DNA of 64,000 bases from Bacteroidales bacterium (GTDB taxonomy: Bacteria > Bacteroidota > Bacteroidia > Bacteroidales > Muribaculaceae). The stretch covers positions 1 to 64,000 of the forward strand of contig SFLG01000002.1 of the NCBI GenBank assembly GCA_004553485.1, written 5' to 3'. The notes under the pieces are model-generated. The model was given only the letters and a program-made list of their open reading frames with translations. It did no database searches and had not been told where the DNA came from. Positions within the stretch are counted from its first letter, which is position 1. Each line of letters starts with the position of its first letter. Positions 33,261 to 42,838 of the stretch are shown one piece after another. The translations under genes and the position numbers were made by a program.

Positions 33261-33632
33261 ATGATAAAATACCTTCCCTCGCACGAGTATGTCCGCGTTG
33301 ACGGCAACTATGGTTACATCGGCATCTCGCCCTACGCCGCCAAGCAGCTTGGCAACATTGTTTACGTCGATATGCCCGAAGTTGATGACGAGGTGGAAGC
33401 CGGCGAAGACTTCGGCGCCATCGAGTCGGTAAAGGCCGCCTCCGACCTGTTCGCTCCCGTTTCGGGCACCGTTGTCGAGGTAAACGAGAAACTCGCCGAC
33501 AACCCCGGCCTCGTGGGTCAGGACCCCATGGAGAACTGGATCATCAAGGTCGAGATGTCCAACCCCGGCGACCTGGAGAAACTTCTCACCCCCGAGCAGT
33601 ACGAGGAACTCTGCGCCAACGAGGAGCACTAA
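33261..33632 (+). CDS. gcvH: Glycine cleavage system H protein
   Basis: GcvH carries the aminomethyl group on a lipoyl arm among GcvP, GcvT and Lpd. The 123-residue protein has the lipoyl lysine 58 in GAIESVKAASD, preceded by PEVDDEVEAGEDF and followed by the glycine turn FAPVSGTVVEVN. It starts with ATG 33261 and has the family length. LplA encoded 1.3 kb upstream can charge it. A hairpin and a 9-nt array separate it from gcvT, and gcvPA follows after 81 nt. Confidence 0.96.
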   Translation: MIKYLPSHEYVRVDGNYGYIGISPYAAKQLGNIVYVDMPEVDDEVEAGEDFGAIESVKAASDLFAPVSGTVVEVNEKLADNPGLVGQDPMENWIIKVEMSNPGDLEKLLTPEQYEELCANEEH

Positions 33633-33713
33633 TCCTCCAAACATTTAATCTGAGTCGGTCTTACGACCCCTCGAATAAACAACACACCTGTTAACACCCC
33701 TCTCAAAGCGTCT

Positions 33714-35066
33714 ATGTCACAGCACAGATATATGCCCCAGACGGCCGAGGACATTGAAAAGATGCTCGACCGTTGCGGAGCCGCATCCGTCGACGACCTG
33801 TTGGCCGACATCCCGGCCGAGCTGCGGATGAAGGCCCCGTATGACCTGCCGCCCGAGCACTCCGAGATTGAGGTGCGCCGCTTCTTCAAACGGCTGCGCG
33901 ACAACAACGAGCCACTGGTATGCTTTGCCGGCGCCGGCTGCTACGACAAATACACCCCCGCCGTCATCCCCTCGCTGATGTCTCGCAGCGAATTTCTGAC
34001 GGCCTACACTCCCTACCAGCCCGAAATCAGCCAGGGCACCCTGCAATACATCTTCGAGTACCAGTCGATGATGTGCTCGCTGACGGGCCTCGACGTCTGC
34101 AACGCCTCGATGTACGACGGCGCCACCGCCACCGCCGAGGCAATGATGATGTGCGTCGCCGCCGCCCGCAAGCGCAACCGCGTCCTCATCGCCGAGACCG
34201 TCAGTCCCGTCGTCCGTCAGGTTGTCGCCACCTACGCCCGTTACCACAAGGTTCAGCTCGACACCGTGCCGCAGACCGCCGCCGGCGTCACCGACCGCGA
34301 GGCCCTGAGCCGTATGCTCGCCGAGGGCGAGCCCGTGGCCGGCGTGATAGTGGCGTCGCCCAACTACTGGGGCATTCTCGAAGACTTCACCGGCCTGGCC
34401 GACGAGGTGCACGGCGCCAAGGCCCTGCTGGTGATGAACTGCCACGCCGCCGACCTTGCCGTGGTGCGCACTCCCGCCGACTGGGGCGCCGACATCGCCG
34501 TCGGCGAGGCCCAGAGCCTGGGTATGCCCATGAACTACGGCGGTCCCGGCCTGGGATATATGTGCTGCACAAAGGCACTGATGCGCAAGATGCCAGGACG
34601 TATCGTCGGCGCCACCACCGACGCCGAGGGCCGTCGCTGCTTCGTGCTCACCCTGCAGGCACGCGAACAGCATATCCGCCGCGAGAAGGCCACCTCGAAC
34701 ATCTGCTCAAACCAGGGCATTATGACCCTCTGGGCCGCCATGTACCTGTCGGTGATGGGCGAGAAGGGCCTGCGCGAGGCCGCCGAGCTGGGATATGCCG
34801 GTGCGCACACTTTGGCCGAGCAGATTGTCGAGACGGGCACGGCCGAGCTGGCCTATCCCGAGTCGCCATTCCTCAACGAGTTTGTCGTTCGCCTCAAATA
34901 CGCCGCCGCCGACGATGTTCTGCTGATGGCACAGGCCCACGGCATCCTTGCCGGCGTGAAGGTGGACGAGGACAAGCTGCTGATTGCCGTCACCGAGATG
35001 CGCACCCAGGACGAGATAGATGATTTAGTGTCAATTTTCAGCTTCTTCACCGAGGAAACGGCCTGA
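33714..35066 (+). CDS. gcvPA: Glycine dehydrogenase (decarboxylating) subunit 1
   Basis: GcvPA is the N-terminal half of the split P protein, which decarboxylates glycine with PLP. The 450-residue protein has FAGAGCYDKYTPAVIPSL near 64-81, PYQPEISQGTLQYIFEYQ and GEAQSLGMPMNYGGPGLGYM, all typical of subunit 1. It lacks the PLP lysine, which is on GcvPB as expected. ATG 33714 is used. gcvPB follows after 51 nt. No defects are seen. Confidence 0.95.
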   Translation: MSQHRYMPQTAEDIEKMLDRCGAASVDDLLADIPAELRMKAPYDLPPEHSEIEVRRFFKRLRDNNEPLVCFAGAGCYDKYTPAVIPSLMSRSEFLTAYTPYQPEISQGTLQYIFEYQSMMCSLTGLDVCNASMYDGATATAEAMMMCVAAARKRNRVLIAETVSPVVRQVVATYARYHKVQLDTVPQTAAGVTDREALSRMLAEGEPVAGVIVASPNYWGILEDFTGLADEVHGAKALLVMNCHAADLAVVRTPADWGADIAVGEAQSLGMPMNYGGPGLGYMCCTKALMRKMPGRIVGATTDAEGRRCFVLTLQAREQHIRREKATSNICSNQGIMTLWAAMYLSVMGEKGLREAAELGYAGAHTLAEQIVETGTAELAYPESPFLNEFVVRLKYAAADDVLLMAQAHGILAGVKVDEDKLLIAVTEMRTQDEIDDLVSIFSFFTEETA

Positions 35067-35117
35067 CGGTCAAGTTCTTCACTAAAAGCAAGTCTGTACA
35101 TCAAATATTTTGAAAAA

Positions 35118-36587
35118 ATGAACAGAGAAGTATACGGAAAATTGATATTCGAGTGCTCGCAGCCCGGCCGCCGTGCCGTCAAACTGCCCGTCAACACGTA
35201 TGGCAAGGCCCTCGAAAGCCTCCCCGTCAACCTACTGCGCCACGCCGGTCCCGACCTCCCCGAGGTGGACGAGCCCGGGCTGGTGCGCCACTACAATAAT
35301 CTCAGCACCAACAACTTCGGCGTCGATACGGGCTTCTATCCCCTTGGCTCGTGCACAATGAAGTACAATCCCAAAATCAACGAGGAAATTGCCGCTGACC
35401 CGGTGACGGGAGGTCTGCACCCGGCCCAGCCCTTCGAGACTGTCCAGGGCGCCCTCGAGGCATACCACACTCTGCAGGAGTTCCTTAGCGAAATCGGCGG
35501 AATGTCGGAGTTCACCCTCAACCCGTATGCCGGAGCACACGGCGAGCTCACCGGTCTGATGGTGATACACGCCTACCACGACGCCAACGGCGACACCGCC
35601 CGCGACAAGGTGATTGTCCCCGACTCGGCCCACGGCACCAACCCTGCCTCGGCCAACGTCGCCGGCTACAAGATTGTCGAGGTGAAGAGTTTGCCCGACG
35701 GCACCGTCGATGTCGACGACCTGCGCTCGAAGCTCGACAACACGGTTGCGGCGATGATGATGACCAACCCCAACACGGTGGGCATGTTTGAGAAAAACAT
35801 CCCCGAAATCGCCCGTCTCGTGCACGAGGTCGGCGGCCTGATGTACTATGACGGCGCCAACCTCAACCCGATGTTGGGTGTGTCGCGCCCCGGCGACATG
35901 GGCTTCGACGTCATGCACGTCAACCTGCACAAGTCGTTCTCCACTCCCCACGGCGGAGGCGGCCCCGGCAGCGGCCCCGTGGGTGTGCGCAAAGGGCTTG
36001 AGAAATTCCTGCCCAACCCCCGAGTATATTGGAACGAGGAGCATGACCAGTACGAGGTGACCTGCGCCGACGCCGACGCGCTGGGCCGCATCAGCAGCTG
36101 GCTCGGCAACTTCGCCGTCGAGATGCGCGCCCTGGCGTACATCCTCACCCTCGGCGCCGAGGGGCTGGCCCAGGCCGGCCCGATGGCTACGCTCAACGCC
36201 AACTATATCAAGGACTCGCTTAAGGACCTGTACAAACTGCCCGTACCGGGTCGCTGCAAGCACGAGTTTGTCTTCGACGGCCTGGCCGACAAGTCGACGG
36301 GGGTAACGACCCTCAACGTGGCCAAGCGCCTGCTCGACTTCGGGTTCCACGCGCCCACCATCTACTTCCCGCTGCTCTTCCACGAGTCGCTGATGATAGA
36401 GCCTACCGAGACGGAGACGCGCGAGACGCTCGACCGCTTCATCGAGGTGATGCGTCAGATTGCCCGCGAGGCCGCCGAGACGCCCGAGGTGGTGCTCAAC
36501 GCCCCGCTGACCACGCCCATCGCGCACCCCGACGACACGCAGGCCGCTCTCACTCCCAAAGTCAAATACGCTGATTTACAGGACTGA
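35118..36587 (+). CDS. gcvPB: Glycine dehydrogenase (decarboxylating) subunit 2
   Basis: GcvPB is the catalytic half of the split P protein. The 489-residue protein holds the PLP lysine 272 in VNLHKSFSTPHGGGGPG, with FYPLGSCTMKYNPK at 73-86 and NPYAGAHGELTG at 135-146. GcvPA and GcvPB join to decarboxylate glycine and pass the methylamine to lipoylated GcvH. The last bases, TGATG, overlap the lpd start, giving tight translational coupling. The sequence looks complete. Confidence 0.95.
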   Translation: MNREVYGKLIFECSQPGRRAVKLPVNTYGKALESLPVNLLRHAGPDLPEVDEPGLVRHYNNLSTNNFGVDTGFYPLGSCTMKYNPKINEEIAADPVTGGLHPAQPFETVQGALEAYHTLQEFLSEIGGMSEFTLNPYAGAHGELTGLMVIHAYHDANGDTARDKVIVPDSAHGTNPASANVAGYKIVEVKSLPDGTVDVDDLRSKLDNTVAAMMMTNPNTVGMFEKNIPEIARLVHEVGGLMYYDGANLNPMLGVSRPGDMGFDVMHVNLHKSFSTPHGGGGPGSGPVGVRKGLEKFLPNPRVYWNEEHDQYEVTCADADALGRISSWLGNFAVEMRALAYILTLGAEGLAQAGPMATLNANYIKDSLKDLYKLPVPGRCKHEFVFDGLADKSTGVTTLNVAKRLLDFGFHAPTIYFPLLFHESLMIEPTETETRETLDRFIEVMRQIAREAAETPEVVLNAPLTTPIAHPDDTQAALTPKVKYADLQD

Positions 36588-37918
36588 TGCAAAAGGCTGA
36601 CCTTATAGTAATAGGAGCCGGCCCCGGCGGCTTCGAGACCGCCGCGGCAGAGGCCGCGAAGGGCCGCGACGTGGTGATAATCGAACGCGACCTTGCCGGA
36701 GGAACCTGTCTAAACCGCGGGTGCATTCCCACCAAGTGCCTGTGCGCCAGCGCGTCGACTATCTTGACGGTGAAGGCTGCCGCGGAGTTCGGCGTCAACA
36801 TCCCTGAGGGCGTGACGGCCGACTACGGCAAGGCTGCCGAGCGCATGCGCGGCATTGTCGCCGGATTGCGCGCCGACGTGGAGTCGTCGCTGTCTAAGTG
36901 CCGGTATGTGCACGGGCAGGCCGCCTTCAACGCCGCCGGCAACGTCGTTGTCGACGGTGAGGAATATTCGGCGCCGCAAATTCTCATCGCCACCGGCTCC
37001 AGGCCCGCCGCGCTCCCCATCCCGGGGGTCGAGCTGGCCCTGACGAGCGACGACTTCCTGCACCTCGACAGCCTCCCCGCTTCGGTGGCTGTGATAGGCG
37101 GGGGTGTAATCGGCCTTGAGTTTGCCTCCATAATGGCGGCTTTTGGCACGGAAGTCACTGTGATAGAATATTGTAAGGAGGTGCTTCCGCCCTTCGACGC
37201 CGAGGTGGCCAAGCGCCTGCGCAGCTACCTCAGCCGTCGCGGCATAAAGTTTATCACCGGAGCCGCCGTGACAGCTATTGCCGCCGAGGCTGACGGCAAG
37301 CGTGCCGTCACCTACACGGGCAAAAAGGGCGAGGCTGTTGTCGTAGCCGACGCCGTGCTGATGTCGGTGGGACGTCGCGCCGTAGTGCCCGATGGGCTTG
37401 CCGAGGCCGGCATAGAGCTGACGCCGCGCGGCTTCATCGCCGTCAATGCCACAACCTTCGAGACCTCGCGTCCCGGCGTGTATGCCGTGGGCGACTGCAA
37501 CGGCCTGGCGATGCTGGCCCATGCCGCAACGGCACAGAGCCGCCGCGTCTTTGGCGAGGACGTCGACATGTCGGTCATCCCCGCCGCCGTCTTCACCGAG
37601 CCGGAGGCCGCGATGGCCGGAATGACGGAGCAGCAGGCCCTCGACGCCGGAATAGACGCCGCAACGTCAAAGGCAATGTTCGCCGGCAGCGGAAAGGCCC
37701 GTGCGATGGGCCATCCCGACGGATTTGTCAAAGTGGTGTACAGCAAAGGCGACCGCCGCATTTTAGGTGCCCACATCGTCGGCCCCCACGCCGCCGACCT
37801 CATCACCGAGCTCGCCCTGGCCATCCAGCGCGCCCTCACCCTTGACGACATCGCCGTCCGCCTCATCCACACCCATCCCACCCTCGCCGAAGTCGTCTCC
37901 GCCGCCTGCTCCCGCTAA
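36587..37918 (+). CDS. lpdA: Dihydrolipoyl dehydrogenase
   Basis: Lpd is the L protein: it reoxidises the dihydrolipoyl arm of GcvH with FAD and NAD. The 443-residue protein has GAGPGGFE at 10-17 for FAD, the redox disulfide Cys41/Cys46 in GGTCLNRGCIPTKCL, a second GGGVIGLEFA Rossmann loop near 170 for NAD, and the C-terminal HTHPTLAE with His430 and Glu435. Its ATG overlaps the gcvPB stop. It ends the gcv transcript before an 18-bp hairpin. It may also serve other lipoyl complexes, but none are in the window. Confidence 0.94.
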   Translation: MQKADLIVIGAGPGGFETAAAEAAKGRDVVIIERDLAGGTCLNRGCIPTKCLCASASTILTVKAAAEFGVNIPEGVTADYGKAAERMRGIVAGLRADVESSLSKCRYVHGQAAFNAAGNVVVDGEEYSAPQILIATGSRPAALPIPGVELALTSDDFLHLDSLPASVAVIGGGVIGLEFASIMAAFGTEVTVIEYCKEVLPPFDAEVAKRLRSYLSRRGIKFITGAAVTAIAAEADGKRAVTYTGKKGEAVVVADAVLMSVGRRAVVPDGLAEAGIELTPRGFIAVNATTFETSRPGVYAVGDCNGLAMLAHAATAQSRRVFGEDVDMSVIPAAVFTEPEAAMAGMTEQQALDAGIDAATSKAMFAGSGKARAMGHPDGFVKVVYSKGDRRILGAHIVGPHAADLITELALAIQRALTLDDIAVRLIHTHPTLAEVVSAACSR

Positions 37919-37941
37919 CCACCCGCCACACCCCAACGCCA

Positions 37942-37981
37942 GCCGGGGCCTTAAAGTCATTTTTGACTTTAAGGCCCCGGC
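37942..37981. terminator. Perfect 18-bp hairpin between lpd and ansA
   Basis: GCCGGGGCCTTAAAGTCA (37942-37959) pairs exactly with 37964-37981 around a TTTT loop. It lies between convergent genes and probably acts in both directions, although no long T tract flanks it. Confidence 0.75.
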
Positions 37982-38022
37982 CGATTTAGTGTTAAGGACT
38001 TTTGGAGCTTTGGGTTGGGGGG

Positions 38023-39060
38023 TTAGAGGACGGTCATTTCGCCGCAGATGGGGCGGGAGAGGTTGACGACGACGTCGCGGGTGGCGGTGCCGCGGCCAAA
38101 GAGGACCATCATTTTGGTGGTGGCGGCTTCGAGGGTCATGTCGTAGCCGCTGAGGACGCCGGCGGCGGTGAGCATGTCGCCGGAGACGTAGCGGTTGGCG
38201 CGTACCGAGCCATCGACACACTGTGTGACGTTGAGGATGACGATGCCGCGGTCGATGGCGTCGCGGACGGCGTCGAGGAACCAGGGGGCGGTGGGGGCGT
38301 TTCCGGCGCCGTAGGTGCGCATTACCACGCCTTTGATGCCGGGTGTGTGCAGCAGATGGCGCAGGGTGGTCTCGCATAGGCCGGGGAAGAGGTCGATGAT
38401 GGTGATGGACCGGTCGAGGTTGTACTGCACACACAGTTTTTTGCCCGTCATGGGACGAGCCAGGGCCTCGACGTTGAAGTCTATGCCGAGGCCGATGTGG
38501 GCCAGGCGCGGGTAGTTGTTGCTGACAAAGGCGTTGAAGTTGTCGGCGCTGCGTTTGCTGGCGCGGCATCCGCGCCACAGGTAGTTCTCGAAGAGGATGG
38601 CCACCTCGCGCACCATCGGGCCGCCGTCCGAGGCGTCGCGGGCAGCGGCAATCTGTAGGGCCGTAATCAAGTTTTCCTCACCGTCGGTACGTACCTCGCC
38701 GATGGGCAGCTGGCTGCCGGTGATGATGACGGGCTTCATCAGCCCCTCCAACATAAACGACAGCGCCGAGGATGTGTAGGCCATGGTGTCGGTGCCGTGC
38801 AGCACGACAAAGCCGTCGTATTTGTCGTAGTTGATGTCGATTGTCCGCGCCATCTCCTGCCAGTGAAAGATGTTCATGTCGCTGGAGTCGATGGGCGGGT
38901 TAAACGAGATGTTGTCGATGTGATAGTCCAGCATCTTGACTTTGGGCACGTTCTCCATCAGGTGGGTGAAGTCGAAGGGAGCGAGGGTCTTTGTGACGGG
39001 ATCCTCGATCATGCCGATGGTGCCACCGGTATATATTATAAGTATGCGCGGTTGCTTCAT
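38023..39060 (-). CDS. ansA: Type I L-asparaginase
   Basis: The enzyme hydrolyses asparagine to aspartate and ammonia. The 345-residue protein has the YTGGTIGM motif at 10-17 with nucleophile Thr14 and the second motif VLHGTDTMAYT near 88-98 with Thr and Asp, plus GSQLPIGEVRTDGEEN. There is no signal peptide, so it is a cytoplasmic type I form. It follows metG on the minus strand, with a 9-nt-period array in the 70-nt gap. Confidence 0.93.
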   Translation of the reverse strand: MKQPRILIIYTGGTIGMIEDPVTKTLAPFDFTHLMENVPKVKMLDYHIDNISFNPPIDSSDMNIFHWQEMARTIDINYDKYDGFVVLHGTDTMAYTSSALSFMLEGLMKPVIITGSQLPIGEVRTDGEENLITALQIAAARDASDGGPMVREVAILFENYLWRGCRASKRSADNFNAFVSNNYPRLAHIGLGIDFNVEALARPMTGKKLCVQYNLDRSITIIDLFPGLCETTLRHLLHTPGIKGVVMRTYGAGNAPTAPWFLDAVRDAIDRGIVILNVTQCVDGSVRANRYVSGDMLTAAGVLSGYDMTLEAATTKMMVLFGRGTATRDVVVNLSRPICGEMTVL

Positions 39061-39090
39061 GATGCTGAATTTATGGGTTAATAGGTTTCG

Positions 39091-39126
39091 CTATAATAGC
39101 TAAAATAGCTAAGGTAGCTATAATAG
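39091..39126. repeat. Tandem array with 9-nt period (TAGCTA type)
   Basis: Four units: CTATAATAG, CTAAAATAG, CTAAGGTAG, CTATAATAG, between metG (3' end) and ansA (5' end). Confidence 0.8.
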
Positions 39127-39130
39127 CAAA

Positions 39131-41176
39131 CTATTTGACTGCGGCGCCGGGGGCGACGGGGGCCGTGGGACCGATGACGACGAGGCGGCCGTCGCGGTCT
39201 TCGGCGCTGAGTATCATGCCCTGGCTTTCGATGCCGCGCAGGCGCCGGGCGGGCAGGTTGGCGATGAAGCATACCTGCTTGCCCACCAGGTCGGCGGGGT
39301 CGTAGAATTTGGCAATGCCGCTGACGATGGTGCGCTTCTCCAGGCCGTCGTCGATGAGGAAGCGCAGCAGCTTGTCGGCCTTGGGCACGCGCTCGCACTC
39401 GAGCACCGTACCCACGCGGATGTCGGACTTCATAAACGTGTCAAAGTCGACGTCGGTCTGCTGCGGGGCGGGTTTCCACGACGCCAGGGCGTTCTGGCGG
39501 CGGGCCTCCTTGAGGCGTTGCAGCTGGGCCTCCACGGCCTCGTCCTCGATTTTGTCGAAGAGCAGTTCGGGCTGACCCAGGGCCGAACCGGCCGTCATCA
39601 TCGAAGCCGAGCCGAGCTCCTGCCACGACAGGCTGTCGAGGCCGAGCATGCGGCAGAGTTTCTCGGTGGTGAAGGGCATGAACGGCTCAAAGGCCACGGC
39701 GATGTTGGCGCAAATCTGCAGGGCGGTGTTGAGAATGGTGGCCACGCGCGCCATGTCGCCGGTTTTGGCAACCTTCCAGGGCTCGGTGTCCTGCAGGTAT
39801 TTGTTGCCGAGGCGGGCGATGTTCATTGCCTCGCGCAGACCTTCGCGCAGGTGGAAGTTCTCGATGCTCTCGGTGAGGGCACCGCGTATGCGGCCCAGCT
39901 CGTCAAAGACGTCGCGGTCGATGCCTTCAAGCTCGCCGGCGGCGGGAACGAGGCCGCCGAAGTATTTGTGTGTCAGCACCACGGCGCGGTTGACGAAGTT
40001 GCCCAGGATGGCCACCAGCTCGCTGTTGTTGCGGGTCTGGAAGTCGGCCCAGGTGAAGTCGTTGTCCTTTGTCTCCGGGGCGTTGGCCGTGAGGACGTAG
40101 CGCAGCACGTCCTGCTTGCCGGGGAAGTCGCGCAGATACTCGTGCAGCCAGACGGCCCAGTTGCGCGAGGTGGAGATTTTCTCGCCCTCGAGGTTGAGGA
40201 ATTCGTTGGCGGGGACATTGTCGGGCAGCTGGTAGTTGTCGCCGTAGGCCATGAGCATGGCGGGGAAGACTATGCAGTGGAAGACGATGTTGTCCTTGCC
40301 GATGAAGTTGATGATGCGCGTCTCGGGGTCTTTCCACCACTTCTCCCACGAGTCGGGCAGCAGCTCTTTGGTGTTGGAGATGTATCCGATGGGAGCGTCG
40401 AACCAAACATACAGCACCTTGCCCTCGGCGCCGGGAACGGGGACGGGCACGCCCCAGTCGAGGTCGCGCGAGACGGCGCGGGGCTGGAGGCCCAGGTCGA
40501 GCCACGACTTGCACTGGCCGTACACATTGGTTTTCCACTCCTTGTGGCCTTCGAGAATCCACTCGCGCAGGGCGGGCTCCCACTGGTCGAGGGGCAGATA
40601 CCAGTGCTTTGTCTCCTTCAGCTCGGGCACGTTGCCGGTGATGGCGCTGACGGGGTTGATGAGGTCGGTGGCGGCCAGGCTCGTTCCGCAGGCCTCGCAC
40701 TGGTCGCCGTAGGCGCGGGGGTTGTGGCAGTGGGGACATTCGCCGGTGACGTAGCGGTCGGCAAGGAACTGGTTGGCCTTGGGGTCGTAGAGCTGCATCG
40801 ATGTGCGCTCGATAAACTTGCCGTTGTCGTAGAGGCGGCGGAAGAACTCGCTCGCCGTCTGCTTGTGTATCTCGCTTGTGGTGCGTCCGTAGACGTCGAA
40901 GGATATGCCCAGCTCCTCAAACGAGTCCTTGATGATTTTGTGGTAGCGGTCTACTATGTCCTGGGGTGTCACTCCTTCGGCTTTGGCCTTGATGGTGATG
41001 GGCACGCCGTGCTCGTCGCTGCCGCCGATGAGCAGGACGTCGCGGCCGTTGAGGCGCAGATAGCGTGCATAGATGTCGGCGGGGACGTACACGCCGGCCA
41101 GATGGCCGATGTGGACGGGGCCGTTGGCGTAGGGGAGAGCCGTGGTGATGAGGGTGCGTTTGAAGTTCTTGGTCAT
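39131..41176 (-). CDS. metG: Methionyl-tRNA synthetase
   Basis: MetG charges initiator and elongator tRNA-Met. The 681-residue protein has the class I PVHIGHL motif at 20-26, a zinc-binding knuckle (CPHCHNP and CEACG near 151-167) and the KISTS form of the KMSKS loop near residue 340. A C-terminal tRNA-binding OB domain covers about 580-681. The size is normal for the dimeric two-domain form. tonB ends 98 nt upstream, so metG could be transcribed from the tonB side or from its own promoter. Confidence 0.97.
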   Translation of the reverse strand: MTKNFKRTLITTALPYANGPVHIGHLAGVYVPADIYARYLRLNGRDVLLIGGSDEHGVPITIKAKAEGVTPQDIVDRYHKIIKDSFEELGISFDVYGRTTSEIHKQTASEFFRRLYDNGKFIERTSMQLYDPKANQFLADRYVTGECPHCHNPRAYGDQCEACGTSLAATDLINPVSAITGNVPELKETKHWYLPLDQWEPALREWILEGHKEWKTNVYGQCKSWLDLGLQPRAVSRDLDWGVPVPVPGAEGKVLYVWFDAPIGYISNTKELLPDSWEKWWKDPETRIINFIGKDNIVFHCIVFPAMLMAYGDNYQLPDNVPANEFLNLEGEKISTSRNWAVWLHEYLRDFPGKQDVLRYVLTANAPETKDNDFTWADFQTRNNSELVAILGNFVNRAVVLTHKYFGGLVPAAGELEGIDRDVFDELGRIRGALTESIENFHLREGLREAMNIARLGNKYLQDTEPWKVAKTGDMARVATILNTALQICANIAVAFEPFMPFTTEKLCRMLGLDSLSWQELGSASMMTAGSALGQPELLFDKIEDEAVEAQLQRLKEARRQNALASWKPAPQQTDVDFDTFMKSDIRVGTVLECERVPKADKLLRFLIDDGLEKRTIVSGIAKFYDPADLVGKQVCFIANLPARRLRGIESQGMILSAEDRDGRLVVIGPTAPVAPGAAVK

Positions 41177-41228
41177 ATCGTTGTGCGTGTTTTTTTTCGG
41201 TTGTTATGCCTGTTATGCTGATATCGGT

Positions 41229-41246
41229 GACAGGCAGGTGCCTGTC
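41229..41246 (-). terminator. Perfect 8-bp hairpin behind tonB
   Basis: GACAGGCA and TGCCTGTC flank a 2-nt GG loop (41229-41236 with 41239-41246), 29 nt beyond the tonB stop and 52 nt before metG. No T tract follows, so termination is uncertain. Confidence 0.4.
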
Positions 41247-41274
41247 GTCGAATATGTTATATGCTTAGGCTGTG

Positions 41275-42126
41275 TTACTCGCTGTTTGAGAAAGTGAAGG
41301 TGATGGTGGCCATCGCCTTTTCGGGAGCGGGGCTTCCGGCGGGACGTGTGAAGGTGTGGCTGAGGGCCACCTCTTGGCATTGCTCGATAAGATCGGGGTC
41401 GGACGATGCCGGGGCTTCGCCTCCGGCGGGGTCGGCCTTTGTGACCTTGCCGTTGCTGTCGATGGTGAGGCTGAGGACAATCGAGCCGGTCTTGGATGTG
41501 CGTATCCTCACGTTGTAGCTGGGCCACTGCCATCCGCCGCCGAGTTTGCCGTGGCGCACCCCGGCGGTTTTGGAGGTCGAGTTGGCCGGGCCGGCCGAGC
41601 GGCTGTCGCCGGACGGGCTGCCCGAGCGGCCTGTGTCGCCCTGGCGGTTGTTGGCGTTGTTGCGTGCTTTGGCCTTTGCCAGAGCGTTGCTGACGGTCGA
41701 GTTTGTGCGGCGCTCCTCGGCCTCGCGGGCCTTTTGGGCGTTCTCGGCTGCGGCGCCGGGTTTGGTGACCTTAGGCTCGGGCGTCTTTTTTACGGGCGAG
41801 GGCTTGGCGGCGGGCGTCTCGCGCTGAGGCGGAGCCACGGGTCCCTGGTCGCGCAGAGCCGAGCCGCTCTCGGGAGCGGCCTCCGAGGGCACGTCGAGGG
41901 GCTCCTCGGTGAGTGCCGGCGCGTCGGCCTGATCGCCCGCTACGGGGGGCTCGGGCAGCAGCTCCGGCTCGATGAACTCGTCGGCCTGGGCCACGATGTA
42001 TGGGCTTGGCTCGGGCGGCCATGCCTGGCCGGGGTTCCAGCTCAGGCGGCATACGCACAGCAAGAGCGTCAGCAATGCCAGGATTGCCAGGGTCGCCAAA
42101 GCCGATATTTCCTGCGAACGGGTCAT
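41275..42126 (-). CDS. tonB: TonB-like energy transducer
   Basis: The 283-residue protein has one N-terminal membrane helix at about 9-28, then a long periplasmic stretch rich in Pro, Glu and Ala (about 30-140) and an Ala/Arg/Lys-rich helical part. A C-terminal domain, about 205-283, ends in the ITFTFSNSE strand. This is the TonB architecture for passing proton-motive force to outer-membrane receptors. exbD and exbB lie just upstream, completing the complex. The helical midsection and short C-terminal domain resemble the TolA/TonB mix usual in Bacteroidota. Confidence 0.8.
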   Translation of the reverse strand: MTRSQEISALATLAILALLTLLLCVCRLSWNPGQAWPPEPSPYIVAQADEFIEPELLPEPPVAGDQADAPALTEEPLDVPSEAAPESGSALRDQGPVAPPQRETPAAKPSPVKKTPEPKVTKPGAAAENAQKAREAEERRTNSTVSNALAKAKARNNANNRQGDTGRSGSPSGDSRSAGPANSTSKTAGVRHGKLGGGWQWPSYNVRIRTSKTGSIVLSLTIDSNGKVTKADPAGGEAPASSDPDLIEQCQEVALSHTFTRPAGSPAPEKAMATITFTFSNSE

Positions 42127-42208
42127 TAGTGGGTTGTAAGTCAGAGTAATGAGTGATGAGGTGGGGAGAGGGGGCTATGGGCCGTTGCTGGCCGTTTGGG
42201 GCTTGACT

Positions 42209-42234
42209 GTTATCGGTCGAGCTCGCCCGATAAC
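42209..42234. repeat. 26-bp palindrome, copy 2, overlapping the exbD end
   Basis: GTTATCGGTCGAG and CTCGCCCGATAAC form a palindrome with one mismatch, otherwise identical to 22582-22607. On the minus strand it encodes the last residues of ExbD (SGELDR) and its TAA stop. Confidence 0.85.
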
Positions 42235-42722
42235 GGTGGGTTTGAAGTGCCGGCGTCGCCGGTTGTGCCGTCGCCGGTGGCGGGGGTGCCTTCGGGAGCC
42301 GGGGCGGCGGTGCCGCGGGGTTTGGTGGCCAGCACCATCTTCAGGTCGTTCTCGGCGCCGAGGTTAAGCACTTCGATGACACGGCCGTAGGGTGCGCCGG
42401 CGTCGCCGTAGATGGCTATGCCGCTTTCGGGGTCCTGTTGCTGGACGCTCTTCAGAAATTCCACCAGGGCGTCGGAGGTGGCAAACTGCACCGGCTCGGC
42501 GTCCTGGTAGGCGCCCCACAGCGTGGAGTCGGCCATAACGTAGACGCGGGTGACGGGCTTGAGCTGGGTCTGCTCGGTGGACTCGGGCAGGGTGACCTCG
42601 AGCGCGGTGGGGAAGATGAACGTGCTGGTTACCATAAAGAACACCAGCAGCAGAAACACCACGTCGGTCATCGACGCCATCGAGAAGGTGGCCAGTATGT
42701 CGCGTTGTCTTTTAAGGGACAT
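42210..42722 (-). CDS. exbD: Biopolymer transport protein ExbD/TolR
   Basis: The 170-residue protein has a cytoplasmic N-terminus, one membrane helix at about 15-37 with the conserved aspartate in SMASMTDVVFLLLVFFMV, and a periplasmic domain. With ExbB it forms the proton-driven motor for TonB. The C-terminal 40 residues are a low-complexity Thr/Gly/Ala/Pro tail, and the last six, with the stop, are encoded by the repeated palindrome at 42209-42234. That suggests the tail has been extended by invasion of the repeat. Gap to tonB is 83 nt. Confidence 0.9.
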   Translation of the reverse strand: MSLKRQRDILATFSMASMTDVVFLLLVFFMVTSTFIFPTALEVTLPESTEQTQLKPVTRVYVMADSTLWGAYQDAEPVQFATSDALVEFLKSVQQQDPESGIAIYGDAGAPYGRVIEVLNLGAENDLKMVLATKPRGTAAPAPEGTPATGDGTTGDAGTSNPPLSGELDR

Positions 42723-42838
42723 TGGGTTGCGAATTAAGTGGTTGTTAAAACTTGGGCGATATGCGGGGCGGTTGGGGTACGTTCGTCGTCATTCAACTGC
42801 CCGGCGGATTTGCAGCGGCCTGCTGTTGCGAGGGCGTA

